DNA from: Microbacterium sorbitolivorans
GTDB taxonomy: Bacteria; Actinomycetota; Actinomycetes; Actinomycetales; Microbacteriaceae
DNA: 64,000 nucleotides
Assembly: GCF_003327285.1 (NCBI RefSeq)
Contig: NZ_KZ848473.1
Location: 434,001-498,000 of the forward strand
Direction: 5' to 3'
The translations under genes and the position numbers were made by a program. Below, piece by piece: positions 1 to 8,149 of the stretch; position 1 is the first letter of the stretch, and each line of letters opens with the position of its first letter. Under the pieces are notes generated by a model. It saw only the letters and a list, made by a program, of their open reading frames with translations. It was not told the origin of the DNA and ran no database searches.

Positions 1-1
1 G

Positions 2-61
2 CTTGAGCTGGGCACGACGATCATCGCGAACATGAGCGACCCGGCCCCGACCTCCCCGTAA
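2..61 (+). CDS. 3' end of a truncated upstream gene
   Basis: An open frame enters from the left edge and ends at TAA (59-61), giving a C-terminal tail that ends in NMSDPAPTSP. It stops 38 bases before yceI and is on the same strand, so it may be the upstream partner of yceI. Nothing in the 19 visible residues allows a family assignment. Confidence 0.35.
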   Translation, partial: LELGTTIIANMSDPAPTSP

Positions 62-99
62 ACCCCCGATTCTCCCCATCCGTCTCGAAAGGACACATC

Positions 100-657
100 A
101 TGACCCTCAGCGCTTCCACCATCCCCGGTTACGTCGCAGGCACCTGGACGATCGACCCCGCCCACTCGGAGGTCGCCTTCTCGGTGCGCCACCTCGCGAT
201 CAGCAAGGTCAAGGGCACGTTCGAGAACTTCGACGTCACGGTCGTGACGGCCGACGAGATCGAGAACTCGACCGTCGAGGCATCGATCGAGATCGCGAGC
301 GTCAACACGGGCCAGGAGGGTCGCGACCAGCACCTCCGGACGGGTGACTTCTTCGCCGCCGACGAGTTCCCGCAGATGACGTTCCGCTCGACCGGCATCA
401 CGGTCAAGGGCGACGACCTGCTCGTCGACGGCGAGCTCACGCTGCGCGGCGTCACGAAGCCCGTCACGCTGACGGCCGAGTTCGGCGGCATCACGACCGA
501 CGGTTACGGCCAGACGAAGGCGGGCGGCTCGGCGACGACGAAGATCAACCGCCTCGACTTCGGCGTCAACTGGAACGCGGCCCTCGAGGCCGGCGGCTTC
601 ACGCTGGGCGACGAGGTCACCATCAACCTCGAGCTGCAGTTCACGCTCCAGAAGTAA
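100..657 (+). CDS. YceI family polyisoprenoid-binding-like protein
   Basis: A 185-residue protein with the typical single YceI lipocalin-like beta-barrel. The opening motif GTWTIDPAHSEVAFSVRH and the later DGELTLRGVTKPVTL and KINRLDFGVNWN blocks are family hallmarks. YceI proteins bind isoprenoid or amide lipids in a hydrophobic pocket. This copy has no signal peptide and is therefore probably cytoplasmic, as in many actinobacteria. The start is supported by an AAAGGA ribosome-binding site about eight bases before the ATG. A strong hairpin follows the stop, so transcription probably ends here. The ligand cannot be read from the sequence. Confidence 0.93.
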   Translation: MTLSASTIPGYVAGTWTIDPAHSEVAFSVRHLAISKVKGTFENFDVTVVTADEIENSTVEASIEIASVNTGQEGRDQHLRTGDFFAADEFPQMTFRSTGITVKGDDLLVDGELTLRGVTKPVTLTAEFGGITTDGYGQTKAGGSATTKINRLDFGVNWNAALEAGGFTLGDEVTINLELQFTLQK

Positions 658-668
658 TTTCTGCCGGA

Positions 669-706
669 CGTGGCCCGCTCCCATCTTCGGGGGCGGGCCA
701 CGTTTG
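669..706 (+). terminator. Terminator between yceI and a convergent gene
   Basis: A GC-rich inverted repeat (CGTGGCCCGC with GCGGGCCACG) is followed on the plus strand by TTTGTGT. It lies between the yceI stop and the convergent stop at 717, so it can serve both directions. Confidence 0.75.
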
Positions 707-716
707 TGTCTGGGTC

Positions 717-1238
717 TCAGTAGGCCTGTTGGAAGGCAAAGCGCACCTCGGGGGCGAAGACGTAGAGGTCGTCGCACCGGTAGCCGCGCAGCCACGGCTG
801 GCCGTCGACGACGCGTAGGTAGAAGCCCGTCGGGAAGTCGGGATCGTCGGAGAGCACGGGCGAGGCGACGTTGAGGGCGGCGTCGGGGGCGCGCCCCGCC
901 GACATGACCGAGTCGGCCGACTCGGGCTGATCGAGCCAGGCGAGGCGCAGATAGGGCGCGGTCTGCGGGGGACAGAGACTCAGCCCATGTTCTTCGGCTG
1001 CCGCAAATATCTGGGGGAGCGTCGCACCGGCCGCGTGTCCCAGTTCTGCAACAGTGCGGTCGACGATGCGAACGGCTTCGCTGAGCGGCTCGTCGAAGAC
1101 GGCGTGCGCGAGCAGGGCGTCGGCGTGGGGATTTAGCAGGACGCCCGCGAGGCGGAGCTGTTCGACAAGCTCCTGCCGCGAGTGGCCGCTGATCGCGAGT
1201 TCGAAGGATCCGGGCCAGATGGTGTTCTCGGGGGCCAT
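717..1238 (-). CDS. Uncharacterised protein
   Basis: A 173-residue protein, taking ATG at 1238 (MAPENTIWPGSF) as the start. A longer GTG start at 1277 is open but adds an unlikely leader. No clear ribosome-binding site precedes either start. The visible pattern is a helical N-terminal half (QELVEQLRLAGVLLNPHADA) and a C-terminal half rich in Trp, Tyr and Phe (GFYLRVVDGQPWLRGYRCDD). There is no signal peptide, membrane segment or catalytic motif that I recognise. It lies 71 bases downstream of the broken membrane-protein gene on the same strand. I do not know the function. Confidence 0.6.
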   Translation of the reverse strand: MAPENTIWPGSFELAISGHSRQELVEQLRLAGVLLNPHADALLAHAVFDEPLSEAVRIVDRTVAELGHAAGATLPQIFAAAEEHGLSLCPPQTAPYLRLAWLDQPESADSVMSAGRAPDAALNVASPVLSDDPDFPTGFYLRVVDGQPWLRGYRCDDLYVFAPEVRFAFQQAY

Positions 1239-1309
1239 GCGGCCATCGTATTTCGCGGCGGTGGACGTTCGCGACACCCGACGGGATCCGCCGTGCGAGT
1301 CTTCTGCAC

Positions 1310-2169
1310 TCAGCTGGGTGAGCCTTCGGGCGCTGGTGGGTACTTGACGAGCGCCTCGGGATCCCGAAGACCGTTCGGATCCAGTTCGAGCAGCACGTCA
1401 ATACCCGTCGGTGATCGACATCGTGGTCGTGGATGACCACCACCGTGCCTCCCACGACGGGCGCGTTCGCGCGAGGACCACACAGCTCGTCGGTGACGGA
1501 TCGAGTGCCGCGCTTCGTGCGGAACTCGGCGGTCAGGGTGAAGACAGGGTCGTCGTCTTGGTAGGCGTGTTTCCAACTGAGGTCGGTGATCGTCGCGACC
1601 GTGCGGCTGCCATGTTCGCGGAGGTGTTCTCGACGGAGGTGCCGTGCATATCGCCGGCGAAGCGCCCTGAGGAACGCGCGGAACGAGAGCAGGCTGAGGA
1701 AGAGAAACAACGCACCGAGTGCGGTGATGCCGAAAGCGATGGGCGGTTGGACGAAACCGGGACCGGCGACGATCAGCCCGAAGCCGCAACCGAGCAAGCC
1801 TGAAATCATTCCGGCGACGGTGGGGGCTCCGCCCCGCGTCGACCAGGGCTCCGAGGTATCGAGGGAGATCGCGAGCCCGGCCCCGAGAAACATCGCCGCC
1901 AAAGCCACGATGACGCCGACGGCCTCGGGCACTGCTGGCCATCGGACGTCGAAGAGGTGTGTGAGCGCGGGGTCGGGATGGAGCGGACAGACGCGCCCGC
2001 CCGTGGGGGAGTCGGAGTAACACTGCGGATCCATGTGCGGTAGCCCCGCGGCGGCGATGACGTATGCCGCGATCGCCCAGAGCACCGCGATGGCACCAGC
2101 GTGTCGTAGCACGCGCGCCCATCCCTCATCTGGAGCCGGGAGTGTGCGCACGAGCCTTCTCATACTCAT
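1310..2169 (-). pseudogene. Frame-shifted four-helix membrane protein with DUF3592-like tail
   Basis: From ATG 2169 (MSMRRLVRTLP), behind a strong GGAAGGAG site, one minus-strand frame gives a convincing protein. It has four membrane segments near residues 24-42, 82-102, 118-136 and 141-160, then a soluble domain (VATITDLSWKHAY ... GGTVVVIHDHDVD) like DUF3592 domains. Near 1405-1413 the natural continuation (GIDVLLELDPNGLRDPEAL ... SPS, stop 1310-1312) lies in another frame. A one-base insertion or equivalent event at GATCACCGACGGG is therefore needed to join the two parts. Without it the frame runs on for hundreds of codons over the neighbouring gene. It is either a genuine recent pseudogene or an assembly error. 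The protein would be about 286 residues. Confidence 0.7.
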
Positions 2170-2324
2170 CTCGGCGACTCCTTCCGCTCTTGCACTCAAG
2201 GGTGCCGTGTCGCACAGTCTCCCGATCACGGAAAACACAAACGAGGTGCACCGTACGGAGGCGCCTCACACGCCTCGGTGTGGTCGGGCAACGCCGTGGC
2301 GAGGCTCCCGCGGCCGCTGAAGGG

Positions 2325-3386
2325 CTACTGGTCTTCCCAGGGCGTGAATTCGATCGTCAGGTCGTCGCCGTCGATCGTGTAGGTGCCGACGAGCGAGGTC
2401 CGGTAAGAGGTCGTTCGGGCCCCCGATGTCGCGCCTTCCTCGGCAGGGCGCCAGAATACGACCGTGGTCATGAACCGCTGGCCGTTCACGAACGTCAGGT
2501 CGTACGGTTCCTGGGCGACTCCGGTGGTCGATGGATCCGCTTGCCGGATGCTCGCGGGGCACGCGGCATCCGTCGAGGTTCCGGGTTCGACACAGGCATC
2601 GGCCCGGACCTTCGCCGCATCCAGGATGGCCGACCGGAGCTCCTCCGTCGCAGTCACCGCGAGGCTACCCACAGCGTTGTCGCCCAATGTCGGCGAGGGG
2701 AATGCCACCAGCTCCGCAGGCGCGATCGCGAAGTAGGGCCCTCGGTCGGGCCCGGTCAGCTCGTAGACGGCCGGATACACGGGCACATACGCCGACGTCG
2801 ACCGACGGCCGCTCGTATCCACGTCCAGATCGAGCTCCGCCCCGGCAAGGTCCACCTGTTCCACGCCTGTGAGGGAGAGCTCGTCTTGAACCACCACGGC
2901 CACGTTGACCGTCAGCGGCGAGTCGGGACGCCAGCCTGGCTGCAGAAGCCAGAAGGCTCCCGTCTCCCGCATCACCGTGAACGTGTGCGTGTACGACTGC
3001 CCGGCGAGCTGCATCTCGGCTTCCACCTCGGCGGTGTCGCCGTCGCGCTTCGTCGTCGTGACCCGCGTCACCTCGATGTGCGAGGTGGCGGGGCCGAGGA
3101 CATCGTCGGTCAGGTAGGTCGCGTCATCGACGAAGTCGCCGGGGTCGACGATCTGCGCGGCCGCCGACGCATCACCCTCGGCGATCGCCCCGAGGTACGA
3201 ACTCACGACGTCCGACGGATCACTGGAAATGGAGATCACCGCCGCCGCGGTCAGATAGCCACCAAGCGCAAGGACGGCGGCACCCGCAGCGATCCATGCG
3301 CCGCGCTTACGCCGTGCCGCGGGCGACTCTGGCGAAGCACCCGTCGGTGCGTTCTCCGTCGTCGTCGTCACTGGACCGATCCCCAC
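2325..3386 (-). CDS. Single-pass membrane protein, uncharacterised
   Basis: A 353-residue protein. It has a basic cytoplasmic N-terminus (ARRKRG), one membrane helix at about residues 31-53 (WIAAGAAVLALGGYLTAAAV), and a large extracytoplasmic part. The membrane-proximal segment PSDVVSSYLGAIAEGDASAAAQI resembles the DUF4878/NTF2-like lipoprotein and anchored-domain pattern, where a small alpha+beta domain follows a helix. The rest is beta-rich and has two cysteines near residues 264 and 274 that could form a disulfide. The far N-terminus is rich in Thr and Pro. No catalytic motif is visible. Function unknown. Confidence 0.75.
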   Translation of the reverse strand: MGIGPVTTTTENAPTGASPESPAARRKRGAWIAAGAAVLALGGYLTAAAVISISSDPSDVVSSYLGAIAEGDASAAAQIVDPGDFVDDATYLTDDVLGPATSHIEVTRVTTTKRDGDTAEVEAEMQLAGQSYTHTFTVMRETGAFWLLQPGWRPDSPLTVNVAVVVQDELSLTGVEQVDLAGAELDLDVDTSGRRSTSAYVPVYPAVYELTGPDRGPYFAIAPAELVAFPSPTLGDNAVGSLAVTATEELRSAILDAAKVRADACVEPGTSTDAACPASIRQADPSTTGVAQEPYDLTFVNGQRFMTTVVFWRPAEEGATSGARTTSYRTSLVGTYTIDGDDLTIEFTPWEDQ

Positions 3387-3531
3387 ATCTCAACCATTCA
3401 TCGAGCTCTCGCCCTCAGACTAGCCGCGCCAACCTCTTCCTTGAGATCCACGGGCTTGCCAAGGATCCTGCATCAGATCCGGTGCGCTCTGCGATGCGCA
3501 GCGGCACGGCAACACACCGAACTGGGCCATC

Positions 3532-3601
3532 GAGTTAAAGAAAAAGGACGAGGTTCACATCTCCGCGAGAGTAGTTACTCTCGTTGAGGATGTGAACCTC
3601 G
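3532..3601 (-). terminator. Nested-hairpin terminator after tRNA-His
   Basis: Downstream of tRNA-His on the minus strand lies a 13-bp perfect stem (CGAGGTTCACATC with its complement, 3549-3601). It encloses a second perfect stem (CGAGAGTA/TACTCTCG). A U-rich tract follows (TCCTTTTTCTTT on the minus strand). The double stem is longer and less GC-rich than the other terminators in this window. Confidence 0.85.
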
Positions 3602-3607
3602 CACATC

Positions 3608-3684
3608 TGGGGTGGCTGACGGGGCTTGAACCCGCGACCCCCGCGACCACAACGCGGTGCTCTACCAGCTGAGCTACAGCCACC
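3608..3684 (-). tRNA. tRNA-His (GTG)
   Basis: The cloverleaf reads on the minus strand from an encoded G-1 (3684). The acceptor stem GTGGCTG/CAGCCAC is followed by a D-arm with AGCTGGTAGAGC, an anticodon stem CCGCG/CGCGG with loop TTGTGGT (anticodon GTG), a T-arm with GGGTTCAAGC, discriminator C and an encoded CCA. The G-1/C73 pair is the identity element of histidine tRNAs. Confidence 0.97.
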
Positions 3685-3722
3685 ATGTCTCCCCAGCTCG
3701 CCGGGGCAACTTCATTAGTTTG

Positions 3723-4346
3723 TCATATCGACTGGGTGAACTCGCTCACCACTTTCTCAGAAATCGCCTTCGCTTCTTCGCTTGTGGGGCCGGGTTCCGC
3801 GGAAAATGCGGCGAGTCGGTAGTACTGCAGCTCGCGGATCGACTCGAGAATGTCGGCGAGAGCGCGGTGGCCGCCGTGCTTCTCGGGCGCGTTGAAGTAG
3901 ACGCGCGGCATCCAGCGGCGGCTGAGCTCCTTGATGCTCGAGACGTCGACGTTGCGGTAGTGCAGGTACGTGTCGAGCGCGGGCATGTACTTCGCGAGGA
4001 ACATACGGTCGGTGCCGATCGTGTTGCCGGCGAGGGGCGCCTTGCGCTCGACGGGTACGAACTGGCGCACGTACTCGAGCACGCGCTCCTCGGCCTCGGC
4101 GAGGGGGAGGCCGTTCGGTATCTCCTTGTCGAGACCGCTCGTGGCGTGCATGTTCTGCACGAACTCGCCCATGTTCGCCAGCGCGGCGTCGCTCGCCTTG
4201 ATGACGAGCTGCAGTCCGGGGTCGAGGATCTTGAGGTTGAAGTCGGTGACGACGACGGCGATCTCGACGAGTTCGTCGATGGCGGGGTCGAGCCCCGTCA
4301 TCTCGCAGTCGATCCAGACGAGGCGGTCGTTCTCAGCTGAGCCCAC
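3723..4346 (-). CDS. orn: Oligoribonuclease
   Basis: A 207-residue DEDDh exonuclease. It degrades two- to five-base RNA fragments and pGpG to mononucleotides in the cytoplasm, finishing mRNA turnover and cyclic-di-GMP breakdown. The metal-binding residues are visible: D and E in WIDCEMTGLD (exonuclease motif I), D in GTDRMFLAKYMP (motif II), and H and D in GGHRALADILESI (motif III). The length matches the family. It is followed by tRNA-His, an arrangement common in actinobacteria, and preceded by tRNA-Arg. Confidence 0.96.
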   Translation of the reverse strand: MGSAENDRLVWIDCEMTGLDPAIDELVEIAVVVTDFNLKILDPGLQLVIKASDAALANMGEFVQNMHATSGLDKEIPNGLPLAEAEERVLEYVRQFVPVERKAPLAGNTIGTDRMFLAKYMPALDTYLHYRNVDVSSIKELSRRWMPRVYFNAPEKHGGHRALADILESIRELQYYRLAAFSAEPGPTSEEAKAISEKVVSEFTQSI

Positions 4347-4380
4347 GTTCGACGCTCTTCTCTCTTCGCAATGGATATCG

Positions 4381-4452
4381 TCCCCCAGACAGGATTCGAA
4401 CCTGCGACCAGCGGATTAGAAGTCCGGCGCTCTTCCTCTGAGCTACTAGGGG
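4381..4452 (-). tRNA. tRNA-Arg (TCT)
   Basis: Minus-strand cloverleaf. The acceptor stem CCCCTAG pairs with CTGGGGG (one U-G pair). The D-arm is GCTC/GAGC, the anticodon loop is CTTCTAA (anticodon TCT) and the T-arm carries GGTTCGAATCC. The top pair of the anticodon stem is a C-C mismatch. CCA is not encoded. It lies upstream of orn. Confidence 0.92.
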
Positions 4453-4649
4453 TGGTCGTCCCAGGTTACCGGTTTCGACTGGATCCGCTCACGGGCGCCG
4501 GCCCGCCCGGGCGAGTCAGCGTGTCCACAGGGCCCAATTTGCGGGAATTCCTCCACAGACTGCCCCGCGGGCCTGCGGGAGGTGCCTCGATCGTGCTGAG
4601 TTCGTCATGTGGACCGAGTCGCGGTCTGCGAAAAACGAAAGGAATGGGC

Positions 4650-5168
4650 ATGAACGAGCAGATCACGATTATCGGCAACGTGGGTACGGAGCCGGTCGTC
4701 GACAAGGGCGACGACGGGCGCACCTTCACGCGATTCCGGGTCGGCTGCACGCGGCGCTTCCGCGACCCGCAGTCGGGCGCGTGGCGCGACACCGAGTCGA
4801 GCTGGTACGACGTCACCGCGAACGGCATGCTCGCCGACAACATCATCAAGTCGGTGAGCAAGGGCACCCGCGTCGTCGTGACGGGCGTGCTCGCGGTGCG
4901 CAAATGGGCGCGAGACGAGCGCAGCGGCATCAACGTGACGGTGCGCGCCGAGACGGTCGGCATCGACCTGCAGTGGGCGAAGGTCCAGCAGATCATCAAG
5001 ACGTCGGTGACGCACCGCAGTGACGCCGACGAGTCGCCTACCGAGGAGAACTGGATGCCGACGGCACCGGATCCCGCGCAGGAGCCCGACGACGAGCTCG
5101 CCGAGCTCGACGTCGATGCGGCAACGGGCGAGGTGCGAGAGGGAGAGGAGGTGCCGACGCCGTTCTAA
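4650..5168 (+). CDS. Single-stranded DNA-binding protein (paralogue)
   Basis: A 172-residue protein with an N-terminal OB fold (ITIIGNVGTEPVV, TRFRVGCTRRF, SSWYDVTANG, GTRVVVTGVLAVRKW) typical of SSB, which coats single-stranded DNA as a tetramer. The C-terminal third is acidic, as in SSBs. The tip reads EEVPTPF rather than the usual DDDIPF partner-binding tip. The start at 4650 has a GAAAGGA site seven bases upstream; ATG 4644 abuts that site and is less likely. It stands alone, not next to rpsF/rplI, so it is probably an accessory SSB used in repair or transformation. That role is inference. Confidence 0.88.
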   Translation: MNEQITIIGNVGTEPVVDKGDDGRTFTRFRVGCTRRFRDPQSGAWRDTESSWYDVTANGMLADNIIKSVSKGTRVVVTGVLAVRKWARDERSGINVTVRAETVGIDLQWAKVQQIIKTSVTHRSDADESPTEENWMPTAPDPAQEPDDELAELDVDAATGEVREGEEVPTPF

Positions 5169-5197
5169 TCGCGCAGGTCCATCAAGCGTCGGGCGAC

Positions 5198-5225
5198 GGA
5201 TCCGCGGCCTCCCCTCCGCGGATCC
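5198..5225. terminator. Inverted repeat built on GGATCC, probable ssb terminator
   Basis: A perfect 10-bp repeat (GGATCCGCGG / CCGCGGATCC) with an eight-base loop lies 30 bases after the ssb stop. There is no T run. Both arms contain the GGATCC hexamer that is over-represented in the host part of this window. The following bases up to ettA (5226-5394) show no gene. Confidence 0.5.
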
Positions 5226-5394
5226 GCGCCCGCGTGGCGGCCCGCGCGAGCCGTGGATCCGTGCGCGTCACCCATATCGTGTGGGCCGCGCCGATACTGG
5301 GGACACCCTGGGCAGAGCAGAGGGGAGAACGGTGCCCGGCCGCGTAGGCTTAGGGGAGACTTTCCACCCCATAGCCAGGAGGTAGGCCAGAGGA

Positions 5395-7077
5395 ATGGCT
5401 GAGTACATTTACCAGATGGTTCGCGCCCGCAAGACCGTGGGCGAGAAACTGATTCTCGACGACGTCACGATGTCGTTCTTGCCGGGCGCGAAGATCGGTA
5501 TGGTCGGCCCGAACGGTGCCGGTAAGTCGACGATCCTCAAGATCATGGCGGGCCTCGACCAGCCGTCGAACGGTGAGGCCGCGCTGACGCCGGGTTTCTC
5601 GGTCGGCATCCTCATGCAGGAGCCGGAGCTTGACGAGTCGAAGACGGTTCTCGAGAACGTGCAGGACGGTGTTGCCGAGATTAAGGGCAAGATCGACCGC
5701 TTCAACGAGATCTCGGGCCTGATGGCCGAGCCGGACGCCGACTTCGACGCCCTGCTCGCCGAGATGGGCACACTGCAGGAGGCCATCGACGCGGCCGACG
5801 CATGGGACCTCGACGCACAGCTCGAGCAGGCGATGGATGCCCTGCGTACGCCCCCGGCCGAGGCTCGCGTCGAGCACCTCTCCGGTGGTGAGAAGCGCCG
5901 CGTCGCGCTCTGCAAGCTCCTGCTCGAGAAGCCCGACCTGCTTCTGCTCGATGAGCCCACTAACCACCTCGACGCCGAGAGCGTGCTGTGGCTCGAGCAG
6001 CACCTGAAGTCGTACCACGGTGCCGTCATCGCGATTACCCACGACCGGTACTTCCTCGACCACGTGGCCGAGTGGATCGCCGAGGTCGACCGCGGTCGCC
6101 TCTACCCGTACGAGGGCAACTACTCGACTTACCTCGAGAAGAAGGCCGAGCGCCTCGACGTTCAGGGCAAGAAGGACGCGAAGCTCGCGAAGCGCCTGAA
6201 GGAAGAGCTCGAGTGGGTCCGCTCGAACACGAAGGGTCGCCAGGCCAAGTCGAAGGCGCGTCTGGCGCGCTACGAGGAGATGGCTGCCGAGGCGGAACGC
6301 ACGAGGAAGCTTGACTTCGAGGAGATCCAGATTCCGGCCGGCCCGCGCCTGGGCTCGGTCGTGATCGAGGCGAAGAACATCTCGAAGGGCTTCGACGACC
6401 GCACGCTGATCGACGGCCTGAGCTTCTCGCTCCCGCCGAACGGCATCGTCGGCGTCATCGGCCCGAACGGCGTCGGTAAGACGACGCTGTTCAAGACGAT
6501 CGTCGGCCTCGAGCCGCTGGACGGCGGCGAGCTGAAGATCGGTGAGACGGTCAAGCTCAGCTACGTCGACCAGACTCGCAGCGCGATCGACCCCGAGAAG
6601 ACCCTCTGGGAGGTCGTCTCGGACGGCCTCGACATCATGATGGTCGGCAAGACCGAGGTGCCCTCGCGCGCCTACGTGTCGAAGTTCGGCTTCAAGGGCC
6701 CGGACCAGCAGAAGAAGGCCGGCGTGCTCTCTGGTGGTGAGCGCAACCGACTGAACCTCGCGCTCACGCTGAAGCAGGGCGGCAACGTGCTGCTGCTTGA
6801 CGAGCCCACTAACGACCTCGACGTCGAGACCCTGCAGTCGCTTGAGAACGCGCTGCTCGAGTTCCCCGGTTGCGCCGTGGTCGTCACCCACGACCGTTGG
6901 TTCCTCGACCGCATCGCGACGCACATCCTCGCCTACGAGGGCACCGAGGAGAACCCGGCGAACTGGTACTGGTTCGAGGGTAACTTCGAGGCGTACGAGG
7001 CGAACAAGATCGAGCGCCTCGGCCCGGACGCGGCCCGCCCGCACCGCACGACGCACCGCAAGCTGACGCGCGACTAA
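5395..7077 (+). CDS. ettA: ABC-F protein EttA, translational throttle ATPase
   Basis: A 560-residue twin-ATPase of the ABC-F type without membrane segments. In E. coli EttA binds the ribosomal E site and gates entry into elongation according to the ATP/ADP ratio. Domain 1 has Walker A GPNGAGKST and signature LSGGEKRR. Domain 2 has GPNGVGKTT and LSGGERNR. The linker with KKDAKLAKRLKEELEWVRSN is basic and helical. The C-terminus RPHRTTHRKLTRD is characteristic of EttA within ABC-F. AGGAGG lies ten bases before the ATG. The product is probably constitutive and cytosolic. Confidence 0.95.
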   Translation: MAEYIYQMVRARKTVGEKLILDDVTMSFLPGAKIGMVGPNGAGKSTILKIMAGLDQPSNGEAALTPGFSVGILMQEPELDESKTVLENVQDGVAEIKGKIDRFNEISGLMAEPDADFDALLAEMGTLQEAIDAADAWDLDAQLEQAMDALRTPPAEARVEHLSGGEKRRVALCKLLLEKPDLLLLDEPTNHLDAESVLWLEQHLKSYHGAVIAITHDRYFLDHVAEWIAEVDRGRLYPYEGNYSTYLEKKAERLDVQGKKDAKLAKRLKEELEWVRSNTKGRQAKSKARLARYEEMAAEAERTRKLDFEEIQIPAGPRLGSVVIEAKNISKGFDDRTLIDGLSFSLPPNGIVGVIGPNGVGKTTLFKTIVGLEPLDGGELKIGETVKLSYVDQTRSAIDPEKTLWEVVSDGLDIMMVGKTEVPSRAYVSKFGFKGPDQQKKAGVLSGGERNRLNLALTLKQGGNVLLLDEPTNDLDVETLQSLENALLEFPGCAVVVTHDRWFLDRIATHILAYEGTEENPANWYWFEGNFEAYEANKIERLGPDAARPHRTTHRKLTRD

Positions 7078-7089
7078 CGTCGAAATCAC

Positions 7090-7121
7090 GAATGGCCCGC
7101 ACCGGAAGGTGCGGGCCATTC
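7090..7121. terminator. Bidirectional terminator hairpin
   Basis: A perfect 14-bp stem (GAATGGCCCGCACC) with loop GGAA lies between the convergent ettA and binding-protein stops. It has no T run on either strand. Confidence 0.7.
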
Positions 7122-7134
7122 GTCGTCGTGGCGG

Positions 7135-8049
7135 CTAGCTGGTGAGGCCGTCGACGTAGTCGCGGTTCTCGTTGATCCACTCGGCGACCACGGGGCCGTA
7201 GTCGTCGGTCTGCTCTCCGCTCGCAAACATCGCGGCCTCGAGCGACTGCAGGTGGTCGAGGTCCATGGTGAAGTTCTCGAGCCACCCGGCGACCTCGGGC
7301 TGATCCTCGCGGAAGCCGGTGCGCGCCGTGATCTGCATCGTCTCGGCATCGCCGTAGGCATTCTCGGGGTCTTCGAGATTCTTGAGGTCGTACTGGTCGT
7401 AGGCCCAGTGCGGCTCCCAGAGCGTCACGACGATGTTGTCGCCGGCCGACATCGCGGCGTCGAGCTCGGAGAGCATCGCGGCGCTCGACGACGTCGAGTA
7501 CTCCATGCCCTCGAGGCCATACGTCGGAATGACGACGTTGGAGGTGGTCGTCGTGAGGCCGGCGCCGGGGTCGGTGCCAACGATCGTGTTGCCGAATTCG
7601 GCCGCGTGGTCGGCGAGCTCGGCGATCGAGTCGATCGGCGCGTCGGCATTGACCGCGAGGTGGTTCTGCGCATCCTCGTTCCACGTGCCGAGCACGTCGA
7701 GGTCGTCTCCGAGCTTGTCGAAGTACGACTCGTGCGTGACGGGAAGCCACGTGTCGGTGAAGAAGTCGTAGTCGCCTGCGGCGAGGCCCGCGTAGACCGC
7801 GGCCGCGTCGGCATACTCGATGGTGACGGAGTAGCCCTGCTCCTCGAGCACGGCCTTCCAGAGCTCGGAGCTCGCGATTCCCTCATCCCAGCCGGCGATG
7901 GCGGGGATCGTAAGGGATCCCTTCGACTCCGTGCCGCCTGACGAGGATCCGCCGGAGGTGATGTCATCGGCCGTGGCGACGCAACCCGTGAGCGCGAGCG
8001 CGGTCGCGCCCATCAGGGCTCCGGCCGTCACGATCTTGCGGGTGATCAT
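7135..8049 (-). CDS. Glycine betaine/proline ABC transporter binding lipoprotein (third copy)
   Basis: A 304-residue substrate-binding protein of the OpuAC/ProX type, last of five genes transcribed right to left. The start is ATG 8049 (MITRKIVTAG), followed by a signal peptide and lipobox LTGC, so the mature protein is tethered outside the membrane. Family blocks include AGWDEGIASSELWKAVLEEQGY, DTWLPVTHESY, VNADAPIDSIAELADHA and TLWEPHWAYDQYD, whose Trp and Tyr residues are candidates for the quaternary-ammonium aromatic cage. It is close in sequence to the next copy (8150-9067) and more distant from the third. Its exact ligand (betaine, proline betaine, carnitine or choline) cannot be fixed here. 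Confidence 0.93.
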   Translation of the reverse strand: MITRKIVTAGALMGATALALTGCVATADDITSGGSSSGGTESKGSLTIPAIAGWDEGIASSELWKAVLEEQGYSVTIEYADAAAVYAGLAAGDYDFFTDTWLPVTHESYFDKLGDDLDVLGTWNEDAQNHLAVNADAPIDSIAELADHAAEFGNTIVGTDPGAGLTTTTSNVVIPTYGLEGMEYSTSSSAAMLSELDAAMSAGDNIVVTLWEPHWAYDQYDLKNLEDPENAYGDAETMQITARTGFREDQPEVAGWLENFTMDLDHLQSLEAAMFASGEQTDDYGPVVAEWINENRDYVDGLTS

Positions 8050-8096
8050 GGTGTTCCTTCCTGGGCGGCGGGACGCTCCCGCCTGCCACATGCGAC

Positions 8097-8138
8097 GAGG
8101 GGCCGCCGCAGAGCCCGGGGCTGCTGCGGCGGCACCTC
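8097..8138 (-). promoter_or_regulatory. Intergenic hairpin between two binding-protein genes
   Basis: A GC-rich stem of about 14 bp (GAGGTGCCGCCGCA on the minus strand, one mismatch) lies between the second and third binding-protein genes. A smaller hairpin, GGCGGGA/TCCCGCC, lies just beyond at 8067-8083. No T run follows, so attenuation or protection of the transcript 3' end is more likely than full termination. Confidence 0.5.
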
Positions 8139-8149
8139 GCGTCGGGGTG

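Noticed and set aside
2064..3587. A 507-codon plus-strand frame opposite the anchored protein gene
   Set aside because: Arg-rich low-complexity translation. The minus-strand reading gives a membrane helix and a sensible protein instead.
5350..7119. A 589-codon minus-strand open frame covering the whole ettA gene
   Set aside because: It is the antisense shadow of ettA. Its composition (Leu/Arg/Val/Asp-rich with no domain) follows from high-GC codon use on the other strand.
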